Assembly (NCBI RefSeq): GCF_026262505.1
Contig: NC_067208.1
Location: 17,803,962-17,867,961 of the forward strand
Reading direction: 5' to 3'
Length of the DNA stretch: 64,000 nt
Source: Trichomonas vaginalis G3
Lineage: Eukaryota; Parabasalia; Trichomonadida; Trichomonadidae
Below, one piece after another: positions 43,514-54,214 of this stretch (position 1 is its first letter; every line of letters starts with the position of its first letter). Made by a program: the position numbers and the translations under genes. The notes beneath the pieces were generated by a model. The model was not told the DNA's origin. It saw only the letters and a program-made list of their open reading frames with translations, and did no database searches.

Positions 43514-44130
43514 TTACATGTATTTTTCAGCAACTTCGTCAAATACTTTTATATCTTTTGTCGATCTCATCTACTTCAAACGTTTCTTTACCTCTCGTGG
43601 AGCACCATACATTTTCTCAAACTTTTCAAGTAGTTCTGTTCAGCAGCTCTCATATCGTTAAACAAACGCAACCTTAACTCTATTGACTATACTGTCATAT
43701 CTTTGAGTTATATTAAATGTTCTTCCTATCTTATATCTCTTTGTATTGAAGTCCTTCGGTTTCTGAACGATGTAAAGTAAGCCTTCACAGCAACGTTCCG
43801 TATCGAATGAACCATATGTTATGAAATTATATCCAACAACTGGGTCAATCCAGAACAAAACTACTTGGTATAAGACTTTTGTCGATGAGATATGCTCTTG
43901 TTCCATAGAATCTTACCGATATCATCAGCTCAGGATTTTTTGTCAAAATTTTCTGAGTTGAAAGTATTTTTTAACCCAGTCGTGTGCTTTCTTTCCTTCA
44001 GATAGTTTAAAATGTCTGACAAAGAATATTTTTTTGTATTTCTTTGAGTATCTTACGTTTAAATCACCAATTCTAACCACTTTGGTGTCATTGTCTATCT
44101 TTTAACTGTTTCAAACTCAGTGCTTGTCAT
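43514..44130 (-). pseudogene. KilA-N plus T5orf172 protein, copy C
   Basis: Counterpart of 10279-10893; GLLYIVQKPKDFNTKRYKIG is still readable. Broken, around six breaks. Confidence 0.6.
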
Positions 44131-44204
44131 TTCCTGTTCTACATACAAAATAAAAAAAAATATTTTTAAAAAAAACTAACGTTAATTTTATTTTTCTATC
44201 TTGT

Positions 44205-44672
44205 AAAAAATATGATTTCATAGAGTTTTTTTCACGATTTTCATGAGTTTTAGGCAAGACCGGAAAAAGTCGGGGTAGCATTTTTTCACGATTTTCATGA
44301 GTTTTAGGCGACCCCGAAAAAAACCGGGGTCGCAATTTTTTCACGATTTTCGTACGGAATCTCTATCCTCGGTTTTTCGAGGGTAGCATTTTTTCACGAT
44401 TTTCATAGAGTTTTTTTACGATTTTCGTACGGAATCTCGACCCGCGGTTTTCCGAGGGTCGCAAACATATGAGGAAATTCATGAAATTTGGTCATTTTTT
44501 CACGATTTCAGGGATTTTTTTTACGAAGTGTCAAAGTTCACTTCGTCAAAAAAATACAGTTATATCATGAAATTTGGTCATTTTTTCACGATTTCATAGA
44601 GTTTTATGCAAGGCCGAAAAAAGTCGGGGTAGCAAACATATGAGGAAATTCATGAAATTTGGTCATTTTACT
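44205..44672. repeat. Hairpin array R2, copy C
   Basis: Units TTTTCACGATTTTCATGAGT with GC hairpins (GACCCCG..CGGGGTC) and two segments matching the KilA-N gene 1 linker (about 44346-44385 and 44419-44480). Order and number of units differ from those in A. Confidence 0.8.
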
Positions 44673-45236
44673 CAGCAAAAATATATTTTAGATCTAACCA
44701 GGTCACTCGGTCACTCGGTCACTCGGTCAACTAACATTTTTTTGAAAATGGTGACAACATGACATTTTGACAACAGTCCAGGAAAAAGACTTCTTCGTAT
44801 ATGTTTTTGGTCCGGGAACAACAAAATTCAAGAGTTTTGGTTGAAAAATACGGTGGAGCCAAAAATGGCTCGACCTCAAAACAAGCATTTTGTGAAGAAT
44901 ATACCAACCCGCGGAATTCCGCGGGTTGCTTTTTATACAAAACATATACGATGAAAGTCTTGACAAAACAAGCATTTCGTGAAGAATATACCAACCGCCG
45001 GAATTCCGCGGGTTGCTTTTTATACAAAACATATACGATGAAAGTCTTGACAAAACAAGCATTTCGTGAAGAATATACCACCTGCCGGAATTCCGCGGGT
45101 TGCTTTTTATACAAAACATTGACGAAGAAGTCTATTTCCTGTGTTGTTGTCAAAATGTCATGTTGTCACCATTTTCAAAAAGATGTTAGTTGACCGAGGG
45201 ACCGAGGGACCTGGTGAGATCTAAAATATATTTTTG
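44672..45236. other. Array block with about 120-bp inverted ends
   Basis: The left end (about 44672-44806) and right end (45122-45236) are inverted repeats holding AAAATATATTTTAGATCT, triple ACTCGGTC or paired CCGAGGGA, ATGACATTTTGACAACA and GACTTCTTCG. The inside holds three R3 palindrome units. It occupies the site that in A carries the gene cassette. Confidence 0.65.
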
Positions 45237-45450
45237 CCGACAAAAATGAGTTTTGGTTGAAAAAACAGGTGGAGCCAAAAGTGGCTCCACCTCAAAACAA
45301 GCATTTCGTGAAGAATATACCACCTGCCGGAATTCCGGCGGGTGCTTTTTATACAAAACATGTACGATGAAAGTCTTGACAAAACAAGCATTTCGTGAAG
45401 AATATACCAACCCGCGGAATTCCGCGGGTTGCTTTTTATACAAAATTCAA
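44840..45450. repeat. Palindrome array R3, copy C
   Basis: Five units in two runs, separated by an AAAATATATTTTT junction near 45223; another single unit lies at 46300-46390. Palindrome forms include CCGCGG pairs, CCGGC pairs, and hybrids with the arms in the opposite order to those in A. Confidence 0.8.
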
Positions 45451-45521
45451 CGGGTGACACCTAAAAACCATCTACCCTAAAATATATTTTTGCCGAATTC
45501 AATAAAAATAAAATGGTTCAT

Positions 45522-46184
45522 TTACTCACAATATTTTTGTACAAAACGACCCCAAACTTTTAACCTCTCTTCTGCAGCTTCTAATGAAACTTTAGCGAGT
45601 TCATATTCTCTAAATTCTCTCTTTAAATCTTCTTGTTCCCATTGGTCTAGTTCGTATGGAGAATCTCTATAACCAGAACATATCTCATGTTCATGTTCTA
45701 TTTGTTTTAAACGCATTTTTCTAACTTCTTGTTCGAACAAAGGTTTTGCATTCTCTGCTGTATCTTCAAGTTCTTCTTCATCTAATTTCTCATGAACTTT
45801 CTTGTCTATGGAGTCCAGAATTTTTCCAACTGCTATACAATATTTTGGAGAAGCCCACATTGCTATATAGTTTACGAGTCTTGGGTCTACATACGTTCCT
45901 CTAACCTGTTTGATTTCATCGGGAATTCCTGCATGAACTGTGTATATAAAGCAACCCGCGGAATTCCGCGGGTTGGTATATTCTTCACAAAATGCCTTAA
46001 AATACTCTTCCCAGGACTTATTTTCCAACAACTTTCTAAAGTCTTTCCTAAACTGCTGACACATATTTGTTGCATTTATATAACCATCCTTGTCTCTACG
46101 TAAGACTTCAATACCGTTATAGGTGCCTTTTGTGAATGTTTCGCCATTAGATTTGTTCGTGAACGTTTTTGCTTCGACTGTCAT
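45522..46184 (-). CDS. KilA-N domain protein 3, 220 aa, with in-gene palindrome
   Basis: The KilA-N domain is clear: KGTYNGIEVLRRDKDGYINA, TNMCQQFRKDFRKLLENKSW, then GTYVDPRLVNYIAMWASPKY. Between these, the linker CEEYTNPRNSAGCF is encoded by a unit of array R3, in frame, with its 24-bp perfect palindrome at 45952-45975. A charged coiled-coil C-terminal part follows. Looks whole; a DNA-binding regulator by family. Leader TTATTGTAAGAACAG. Absent from A. Confidence 0.75.
   Translation of the reverse strand: MTVEAKTFTNKSNGETFTKGTYNGIEVLRRDKDGYINATNMCQQFRKDFRKLLENKSWEEYFKAFCEEYTNPRNSAGCFIYTVHAGIPDEIKQVRGTYVDPRLVNYIAMWASPKYCIAVGKILDSIDKKVHEKLDEEELEDTAENAKPLFEQEVRKMRLKQIEHEHEICSGYRDSPYELDQWEQEDLKREFREYELAKVSLEAAEERLKVWGRFVQKYCE
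45952..45975. other. 24-bp perfect palindrome inside KilA-N gene 3
   Basis: CAACCCGCGGAATTC and its mirror form an uninterrupted palindrome centred on GAATTC. The copy B gene has CAACCGCCGGAATTC and mirror at the same place: different bases, still perfect. Confidence 0.85.
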
Positions 46185-46216
46185 ACTGTTCTTACAATAA
46201 AAATAAAAAAATATTT

Positions 46217-46300
46217 TTTGGTGGGACGTCGGACATTCGTTTGTGGCTTAACCGTCGGACATTCGTTTGTGGCTTAACCGTCGGACATTCGTTTGTGGCT
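46217..46300 (-). repeat. Three copies of the MSDVPPTES gene start
   Basis: On the minus strand GCCACAAACGAATGTCCGAC recurs three times in a row, the leader and first codons of the gene that is whole in B at 62452. No body follows. Confidence 0.75.
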
Positions 46301-46511
46301 CGACCTCAAAACAAGCATTTTGTGAAGAATATACCAACCGCCGGAATTCCGCGGGTTGCTTTTTATACAAAATTCAACGGGTGAAAGAATACGATGAAAT
46401 CTATTTCCTGTGTTGTTGTCAAAATGTCATGTTGTCACACTTTTTCAGAGAAGTTAAAATGACCGAGGGACCGAGGGACCGAGGGACCTGGTGAGATCTA
46501 AAATATATTTT

Positions 46512-47370
46512 TCAATACTTTTTCAGCACTTTTCCGTAGTTGTATATGAAAGACAATTCGAGATAAAAGTCATAGTATAATGGTATTAATGCTGCACACC
46601 GTTTGTGTGAACCAAACTTGAAAGTCAGAGAAACTGTTACTAGGTGGTTCGTAGAATTTAGAAGCAAAGTCATAGAAGTCCTTACCGATACACAGAAAAC
46701 TGTTGTTGCTTGAACTGAAACTTGCATGACACATGACATTTTGAGGGTCAAACACGTTTCTATAAACTGTCAAATCTGTTGGTGGGAGTATAAATTTAAA
46801 TGGACCATCTGGTGGTAATGGTTCGTTCTGGTTTAGTAACCGAAGAAATTGTGCCCAAGAACGTTTGTCTACTTCCCAAAATAAAAACTCTGTATCTCTT
46901 GGAGGGTTAATTTCAATCTTTTGAAATGAAACTGTGGAGTTCATCTTGTCGTATTCTAGCTTCAGATAGTATGTTCCATTTAGTAAAGAGTGGTATTTTT
47001 CTTGAAATTCCCAGTAGTATTTGTTTATTTGAGTTTGAAAGTCATTTAGAGTTTTTTCAAGACTTTCGTCTGAACGAATTGTAAAGATTTTCATTTCGTC
47101 AAATTTTTCTATTAGACCATCAGAACCTTTATACTGACCGTGAAAATATACTGCGAACATAAACGCGTTAGTTCTATTTGAAAACAAAACTCTTCTAAAT
47201 CCTATTGCCTTTGCATCTGAAGGACTTTGAAGCCAACGAATTGGATAGTCAAACCTGTAAGTTCGGGATAAAATTTCTTCATCTGAAATATTTCTACCAG
47301 CGTTTGTAAAGATATAGTCTAACGGTTTTGTATCTGCTACTTTTGTTCTTTGTTTTTCAACCTGAAGCAT
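46512..47370 (-). pseudogene. 280-aa family 1 protein, copy C
   Basis: The longest readable copy of the family: MLQVEKQRTKVADTKPLDYI to FYEPPSNSFSDFQVWF. Leader ATATTTTTACATATATTAA. About one break near its end. Confidence 0.6.
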
Positions 47371-47399
47371 TTAATATATGTAAAAATATACTGTTTTAA

Positions 47400-47905
47400 A
47401 AACGTTTTAAAATGGTATGCAATTTTTTATTTCATGCAATGTTTTATTTCTCATCTGTAACAAACAAGTTTCCCAACGGTCTTCTCCAACAAACTCAGCG
47501 TACATTTCAAATAAAATAAAAATATACTGTTTTAAAAACGTTTTTACTTCATGCAATGTTTTACTATTTCATGCAATGTTTTATTTCTCATCTAACAAAC
47601 AAGTTTCCCAACGGTCTTCTCCAACAAACTCATCGTACATTTCAAATAAAATAAAAATATACTGTTTTAAAAACGTTTTTACTTCATGCAATTTTTTATT
47701 TCTCATCTAACAAACAAGTTTCCCAACGGTCTTCTCCAACAAACTCAGCGTACATTTCAAATAAAATAAAAAAATGTTTTTTTGAAAAAAAATGTTTTGT
47801 TTTAAATGGTATGCCATTTCATATTTCTCATCTAACAAACAAGTTTCCCAACGGTCTTCTCCAACAAACTCAGCGTACATTTCAAATAAAATAAAAAAAT
47901 GTTTT
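47400..47905 (-). repeat. Four reiterated HNH gene starts
   Basis: GTACGCTGAGTTTGTTGGAG and the following ~25 codons plus the leader (TTTTATTTTATTTGAA) recur four times at about 100-125 bp spacing, without an HNH body. Some repeats also carry AAATAAAACATTGCATGAAA, a sequence that matches the end of the polymerase gene in B. Confidence 0.75.
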
Positions 47906-47910
47906 TTTCT

Positions 47911-48495
47911 TTACTTTACATAACCACCGGCTACCATAAGTCTTTGACGCCAACCCATACCAGCTAATGAAGGTTGACTTGGTTTAGTCTCCAGACTAAA
48001 CTTTGGTTTTGGTTTATCTTCAGTTTTTGGCTTCCCTTCTTCTATTGGTTTTTCGTCACTTTTCGGTTCATCTGACTTTACCTCACTTGCAGGTTCAGTT
48101 GTGTCGTCAACATCTTCATAAATGTCATATGCCATTTGTTTCTGTTTTCCTTTCAACTTTTTGTGTTTGTTGTAAAGTTTAGAATATTTTGACTCTAAGT
48201 CAATGAGATGTTCTATAATGAACTGTTGGTCAGTGAAGTAAACTTTTCCATCTGTTGTCTCTTTAGTTCCTTCAGACTTCAATATTTTATTTGTGAGAGT
48301 CTGTTTCTTTTTTGAGATACTTGCCGTTCCATTTTTATGAAAAGTGACTTTGTAGTTAGGGTTTGTATTTCCAGACCTGGCACTTTCTATTATTGAATTT
48401 TTCTCTTCATCTGTAAGTTCTTTGACAGGTTTTGACAATGGTTCTGAACTTTTTGTTTGTGGTGTCAAATCTACCGTTTCAACTTCTTCGGTCAT
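47911..48495 (-). CDS. Conserved acidic 194-aa protein, copy C
   Basis: Whole counterpart of 16151-16735; same ends, few substitutions, ACTGAGATGAA leader. Confidence 0.65.
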   Translation of the reverse strand: MTEEVETVDLTPQTKSSEPLSKPVKELTDEEKNSIIESARSGNTNPNYKVTFHKNGTASISKKKQTLTNKILKSEGTKETTDGKVYFTDQQFIIEHLIDLESKYSKLYNKHKKLKGKQKQMAYDIYEDVDDTTEPASEVKSDEPKSDEKPIEEGKPKTEDKPKPKFSLETKPSQPSLAGMGWRQRLMVAGGYVK

Positions 48496-48514
48496 TTCAT
48501 CTCAGTAAAAAATT

Positions 48515-48655
48515 TTAGTTTGGTTTGTTTTCAACTGGTTGTTGAGGTTTTTTAAGTCGGTCTAAAACTTCCTGAGGTATAGGAAGAACTTGACAAACAC
48601 GTGGTTTAAAAGGTGGTCTTCCATGACCTATTCTGTCTAAAGCTGCATTGTTCAT
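48515..48655 (-). CDS. 46-aa variant of the small protein
   Basis: The product MNNAALDRIGHGRPPFKPRV shares its end (VLPIPQEVLDRLKKPQQPVE) with the 51-aa protein but has a different beginning. It is the first of a tandem pair. Confidence 0.55.
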   Translation of the reverse strand: MNNAALDRIGHGRPPFKPRVCQVLPIPQEVLDRLKKPQQPVENKPN

Positions 48656-48674
48656 TTCATCTCAGTAAAAAATT

Positions 48675-48827
48675 TTAGTTTGGTTTGTTTTCAACTGGTT
48701 GTTTAGGTTTTTTAAGTCGGTCTAAAACTTCCTGAGGTATAGGAAGAACTTTACAAACACGTGGTGTAACTGCTGGAAGCCGACAAATCCATCTTGAACT
48801 CACTTGTCTCAATGCTGTATTGTTCAT
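48675..48827 (-). CDS. 50-aa small protein, copy C
   Basis: MNNTALRQVSSRWICRLPAV, ending in PKQPVENKPN; identical in type to 57529-57681. The tandem pair shares the ACTGAGATGAA leader, so the duplication includes the promoter. Confidence 0.6.
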   Translation of the reverse strand: MNNTALRQVSSRWICRLPAVTPRVCKVLPIPQEVLDRLKKPKQPVENKPN

Positions 48828-48846
48828 TTCATCTCAGTAAAAAAAT

Positions 48847-49246
48847 TTACATTCCCCACGTTTGAGGCGGTTGAGGTTGGTTGTTGTTTACCCACTGTTG
48901 TGCATGGTTATATCCTCTGTTAAAGAATCTTTCACCTTGGTCCATATAGTGCCCTGCTTGGTTATAGTAGTCATTTGCTTTGTTATAGTAGTTTCCTGCT
49001 TGTCTTCCTACATGTCCATCATCCTTGAACTTTTCCTCTTGTTTCAGGATTTGGAATAAGATTTGTTGCATCTCGTGCTACATCCCAACCTTTCTGTACA
49101 GTTTGTATAATAGGTTGTGCTTTCTCTTTCAGTATACCTAATGTACTCAAAATCTTCCTTCCAACTCCAAATACACCTCTGGCTATTGTTCCCACTGCGG
49201 GTAAAAATCTAGATGCGACTCCTGCTAATGCGCCAAATAAACCCAT
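48847..49246 (-). pseudogene. Amphipathic Gly-rich N-terminus protein, copy C
   Basis: Counterpart of 16907-17329 and 57108-57509. Broken, about one break. Confidence 0.55.
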
Positions 49247-49262
49247 TTCTTATGGGTTAAAA

Positions 49263-50218
49263 ATGACGAATTCAAACAAGGACCCTATGTTTCTAAAGCA
49301 ACAAAGAAAGCACTCATGGTAAAAATCTTTAGTTCAACACCAAATGCTTGGTTTATGGATATCTTGGAAAACATTCCGAGGTATAGAGAAGATGGACCAC
49401 CATACTGGTTAATATTTGTTGGTCAAAACACAAGATACTGTGAAGTCAACCATTATGGTCCAAAAATATTTTAGATGTGAAAACTGCTTTGACAATATTC
49501 GTTGACAAATACCATCCAACAAAACTGACATCTGACTATGAAAGTTCTTTCAAATCAGACGATATTAAAAACTATCTGCTTCAAAAAATGTAAACCAATA
49601 TTTCATTGTCGACCAAAACCATTCTGCTCTTGGTGTCATTGACAGTTGTATAAAAAATCTAAGAGACTTAAACCAACCACAAGGTGGTGAAGCAAATGAA
49701 ATGTCATATGACGACAAATATAGACACTTCTCCATGGCAAAGATGAGACAAGTTTTAAATATTACAATACCCGTAAACAAAAAGGTTTGGGAAACCACTC
49801 CCCCGAAGAAATGAAAAACAACCCTGACTTAGAGAAAGACTATATATTTAACAATTTAGTCAAAAGAGACAAACAAGAAAGAATGCCGGGCTTCAAACTT
49901 CAGAAAGGTGACAAAGTAAAAATAGAAATACCTAAACGCGACCCATATGAAAATACTATTGACTATGACAACAATGGGAACCCGACAGGTACTCACGTTC
50001 GTGTTCGTAAAAATAGAAGAAAGTATACAAGAGAATATTATGAAGTTTTAGGCAAACATGGCAAAATGTACACACTGCAAGCAGAAGATAAAACTACTAT
50101 TGCCAGACCTCGTTTCAAACTTGTCAAAGTTCAAGGTGGTATACTTTCAAAGACAGTTCCTAACAAATATAAGACAACTCCTGACGAATATGCTAAAGAA
50201 GTTGAAAATGACGACTAA
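49263..50218 (+). pseudogene. Polinton integrase, copy C
   Basis: Same catalytic spacing and VID third acid region as 17346-18305. Its stop overlaps the fibre stop by three of four bases. Broken, around five breaks. Confidence 0.75.
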
Positions 50219-51359
50219 GCAATTCTATACCATGCGTAAACTGTCATGTAAGGTGGCATGTAGTCTTTACTTTGTCCCGTTGTTTGCGTATACCCTGAAA
50301 CGAAATGTGTATGGTTTCCTTCTCCCTGAGTGTCACTCCAGTAACAATTTATAGCAAACTGAACGTCGTCTTTAACATCATATCCTTTACCTTTTTTCAT
50401 TGCTGACCAATCCAAAAATCTATGCTTATGCCAACCTGCTTGAGATGTACTTAAATCTATGTAGTGACTGTGTGCAGGTAAATTTTCACCTGAAATCGTT
50501 TTACTTCCACCTGTTTCCTTTGAAGAGTTTGCACAATACAAAAACCTGTCGACTATTTGAGTCCAAGTTCCGAGACCAAGTACTACTTCTGGTCTGGTAG
50601 AGTTCATTGACGTGTAAATAGAACCTATAGGATATACTGGTTGAAGTATTTCTGTCTTTAACGTTTGAAGCTCTGTTTTGTCTGCTTTCTTCTCTAACAT
50701 TGCTGGTAGTTCGTATGCTTCAAAGTTTCTGGTATGATCTTCGATATTCCTGCAACTCTTATCTAAAATGTTAAGAGTATCTTTTACGCTTGTACTTGGA
50801 TTTTCTAATGGTGCACTTGAACCAAGGTCAAAGTTCAATATTATATCATCTGCTGTAAAAGTTGTAAAACTTGTATGTGTATGGTTCTTGTCAGCTTTAA
50901 GGTCTAAACATCCTGAAACCCACCCTGTATCGGCTTTAGATTTTAAAATCTTTGTTGTCCGTTCATGGTACCATTCAACCATTTCTTTAATTTTTTCATC
51001 TTTTTCATCAACGTAAACCAAATTTGCCTTCTTCACTAACGCACTAGCCATACGTGCTAACTCATCGTCAACATACTCTTTGTCAGCTTTGTTGTCAATA
51101 TCTGCCTTCAAAAGAAGTTCATCTATAGGTTTCTCGTTTAAAGTTCTTTTTGTTGGATTTATACAAACAGTATGGTTCTTGTTGTCTTGAAATAGAAACT
51201 CGTCTGTCAATGGGTTTAATGTCAGTTTTAAGTTTCCTTCTTTCAATGACTCAGATATCTTAGAATAGTTTGAAAAGTTTGTTGTGTTCTTATTTAGAGC
51301 TTGCACAATGAGTTGTCGTTGTGTTGTATTTCTCTCATAGACGCTGTTTCATTTGACAT
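50215..51359 (-). pseudogene. Tail-collar-type fibre, copy C
   Basis: N-terminal and collar parts equal those of A. The middle (about 50640-51060) is unrelated to A's: LVYVDEKDEKIKEMVEWYHE, a predicted coiled coil, then KADKNHTHTSFTTFTADDII. About one break. Confidence 0.7.
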
Positions 51360-51377
51360 TTTTATTATAGATAAAAT

Positions 51378-52225
51378 ATGCTTTCAATAGAAAAAGAAAA
51401 TTCAAGAGTTGCTACAACTAAACCATTAGATGAACTTTTTACGAATGTCGGTCAAAAGTTTGAGACAGAGACCGTAAAGCATGAAGGCTATCGTTTTGAC
51501 TACCCACTAAGATGGTTAAGAGACCCATCCGTCACAAAAGCTGTTGGCTTTCGTAGAATGAAGTTCATTTCAGAAGCCATACATGGTTTCCCATTTACGG
51601 TCGCTTTTGAAATTCGATACTATAACAAAGAGAAACGTACGTATGAGAAATTTGAACAGGGAAAACTTTTACAAGTGAATTTGCTTGTAAACTTAGAAAC
51701 AACTCTTCAAGCTTTTCAAGAAAAAATAAACGATATCTATCTCGAATATGCAAAAACAGTACAACATTGACGAAGGAGAGTACCATCTCGATATTTTATA
51801 TGACAGGAAAAATGCAACTGTTAAAATCAATAGAATAGAAGACCTTGGAGACAACGTTTATATTTCTACAAAATATAACAACTTGGCATGGTATAGATTT
51901 TTGAGGATGTTAAATCAGCCTGCAGAATATCCAGTACACCCGAACTTTTATGAAGTCGAAAACCTAATGGAACATATGAAAAATGTTTTCGACTCAGATG
52001 CTATTATCGTTCATGCTTCATTTTCTGGTGCACAAAACTCTTTTTTATGCTTGCAAATGACTTTTACGAAAAACCTACAAAGCTATATGAACCACCGAGT
52101 GGAAGTATTTCAGACTTTCAAGTATGGTTTACTACAGATGGAAGAAAGAGAATAGTTCCATTTATACCAGCTTTACTTAGAACTTAGTCTCATATACAAC
52201 TACTAATCGAACGGTAAAAATATAA
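51378..52225 (+). pseudogene. 280-aa family 2 protein, copy C
   Basis: Counterpart of 19586-20434, beside the fibre gene. Broken, about four breaks. Confidence 0.6.
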
Positions 52226-52227
52226 TT

Positions 52228-52470
52228 TTAATACGGTTGAGGTGTTGGATTTGGTTGCCAACTAGACTGTGGTGCAGGTTCAGGCTGTTGTATAACAGGA
52301 GCTTGTTCTTCTGGTTCAGGGTCTTTAGGTATAATACCAACGAACTGACCTACTCTTTTACCAATATTTTTGACTCCGTTCCAAATTCCTCTTCCGACAG
52401 ATTTTATTCCATTCCATATACCTCTTCCAACATTTCGAAAGAAGTTTCCTATTCTTCCAAAGAAACCCAT
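52228..52470 (-). CDS. Amphipathic 80-aa peptide, copy C
   Basis: Whole counterpart of 20437-20682 with the double GRGIWNG helix; one residue shorter in the tail. Confidence 0.6.
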   Translation of the reverse strand: MGFFGRIGNFFRNVGRGIWNGIKSVGRGIWNGVKNIGKRVGQFVGIIPKDPEPEEQAPVIQQPEPAPQSSWQPNPTPQPY

Positions 52471-52488
52471 TTTACTATATGTAAAAAT

Positions 52489-52851
52489 CTAATGTCCGCC
52501 TAGTCTCTTACGTTTCCTTCTGAGTTCCATAGCATTTTTTAACTGGAGCTCATACATTCTATTTCTCCTCTGGTAGAAAACATACTCTGGGTCAACTCCT
52601 GTGTTCGCGTCATCTGCATAGAGTTGTTTATATCCCACTTCAGGGTTTGTATAAAACTCTTTCCATCTCATATTTGCATACCATGGTGGCAAACCTAACG
52701 CAGCGTCATTTGACATGGCAGTTTGCATTTGTACATCTGTTGGCACTTGACCATAGTTTGCCATTGCAGTTTGTATTCTAACTTCATTTGGAATATTCTC
52801 TGGGTTTGGTTGTCCAGGTTGCTGTGCATTCGCTAAGTTCTGTGCGTCCAT
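52489..52851 (-). CDS. Conserved 120-aa protein, copy C
   Basis: Whole; translation same as 20701-21063 apart from silent changes as far as I can see. Confidence 0.6.
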   Translation of the reverse strand: MDAQNLANAQQPGQPNPENIPNEVRIQTAMANYGQVPTDVQMQTAMSNDAALGLPPWYANMRWKEFYTNPEVGYKQLYADDANTGVDPEYVFYQRRNRMYELQLKNAMELRRKRKRLGGH

Positions 52852-52874
52852 TTAATATTAGATAAAAATATCTC

Positions 52875-53006
52875 TTACGAGTACATATACTGGACATTTG
52901 CAGGCATTGGTTCATCTTCATATTCTCTATATCTTTCTGCCACGTCAAATAAGTAAATGACACAATGGAAAAAACCTAAAACAAGTAGTCCTATTTCAAA
53001 CCACAT
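52875..53006 (-). CDS. 43-aa single-span membrane protein, copy C
   Basis: Whole counterpart of 21088-21219; its start overlaps the methylase end by 16 bp. Confidence 0.6.
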   Translation of the reverse strand: MWFEIGLLVLGFFHCVIYLFDVAERYREYEDEPMPANVQYMYS

Positions 53007-53809
53007 TTACTTACCAATAAAATTTCTTTGTTATGACACTTTCTCCGGTTTATAGGACCTCTCTCATATTCTATCTTATCGTATCTAAAATCATAGTCAT
53101 GTATGTCCTCTAACCATCTCATAACGGTTTCCAAACCACTTTTATCGGATGTAAAGTAAAAGCATGGATGGTTATGTAAAACGTCTAAAGTTTCTAAAGA
53201 GTCTCTCAAAGTCCAGTCTACTTGGTATTGAAAATCGTATGTGTTATAGAACGGTGGGTCTACTATAAAGAAAACATTTTCCTTGTTTTTATATTTTTCA
53301 TACAACTCTGTCCAACGACATCTCACAAACTCTATACCCTCAGTATATTTTTCTATGTTCTCTTTGAAAACCTTTGTATAGTTAAGATATAAAACGTTTG
53401 ACATAAGTGTTTCAATGTCATGAACTCTTATAGAACCACTATACAATAGTCTAGAAGATATACTATCCCAGTCAATATACTCTGCTTTTTTCAAAACCTC
53501 TCTGACAGTATTTTTCTTATCTAATGGTATACGTTCCATCTTACCTATAGGTATCTTTTCTTTTAACTCTTTCAATATTTTGTTTGTGTCTGGTATATGT
53601 TTGAGACGGTTCATATAGTTGTCGAAGTCATTGCATATAATCTTTGAGTCAGGAAATACAGTATGGCACAAATGAGATATATAGAAACTTCCACCGAACA
53701 AATCTACAAATGTTAGACCATTCGGTAGTTTCTTAAGTTCTCTCAATAGAATATCTTTACATCTACTCTTATTTCCAAAGAAGGGTAGCGGTGGTTTTGT
53801 AAAATTCAT
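52991..53809 (-). CDS. D12-class adenine DNA methyltransferase, 272 aa
   Basis: Whole copy: PFFGNKSR, FVDLFGGSF and VDPPFYNT in order, ending KEILLVSKCGLK. The start at 53809 (MNFTKPPLPF) is preferred over an upstream in-frame ATG because it matches B. First gene inside the right TIR; a short spacer at 53810-53980 holds no gene. Confidence 0.8.
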   Translation of the reverse strand: MNFTKPPLPFFGNKSRCKDILLRELKKLPNGLTFVDLFGGSFYISHLCHTVFPDSKIICNDFDNYMNRLKHIPDTNKILKELKEKIPIGKMERIPLDKKNTVREVLKKAEYIDWDSISSRLLYSGSIRVHDIETLMSNVLYLNYTKVFKENIEKYTEGIEFVRCRWTELYEKYKNKENVFFIVDPPFYNTYDFQYQVDWTLRDSLETLDVLHNHPCFYFTSDKSGLETVMRWLEDIHDYDFRYDKIEYERGPINRRKCHNKEILLVSKCGLK

Positions 53810-53980
53810 TTTATATTTAATAAAAATGTTTTTTCCCTGAAAAGTGACAGAAAAGTGACAAAACATGAAAACTACTCGGTTAAGGTCTTGTCGGTTTTGT
53901 AAAATAACCGTCCTATCTCATTCTATAAGGAAGAAAAGGCTTCTCAAAGTATACTTCCTTGGAACGCCCGTAACTTTTCT

Positions 53981-54214
53981 GTAGCGACGATAGACTCTTA
54001 CTTGTCCGGACATAGTTATACTATTTTGAGTCCTCTACCGAAAAGTCAACAGCAACGACTTTCAAAAATTTTACGGGCTAGAAGGCACGAAGTGCCTGGG
54101 AAGCCCCCAGACCCCCAAAAAAACCTCATTTTATATAAACTGCATGTTATACTAAACATCTTCAGGGGCTAGAGGGGCGCAGCCCTGGAAGCCCCCAATA
54201 CCTTTTTTTTTTTT
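53981..54214. repeat. Right TIR of Polinton C
   Basis: Inverse of 31923-32160: CTTACTTGTCCGGAC, GGCACGAAGTGCCTGGGAAG, CTGCATGTTATACTAAAC and a final T tract. Followed by the TSD AATAT. Confidence 0.85.

Larger units (their letters stand above)
31923..54214 (+). mobile_element. Polinton copy C, complete from TIR to TIR (22.3 kb)
   Basis: Both TIRs are present and the 5-bp TSD AATAT flanks them (31918-31922 and 54215-54219), matching the short TSDs of Polintons. Contents: coiled-coil, Pro/Gln-rich, capsid-like, helicase, ATPase, three KilA-N genes, repeat arrays, integrase, fibre and methylase. No polymerase B or protease gene is recognised. Roughly 20 breaks; a fossil with intact ends, so it inserted recently or as a non-autonomous copy. 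Confidence 0.85.
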
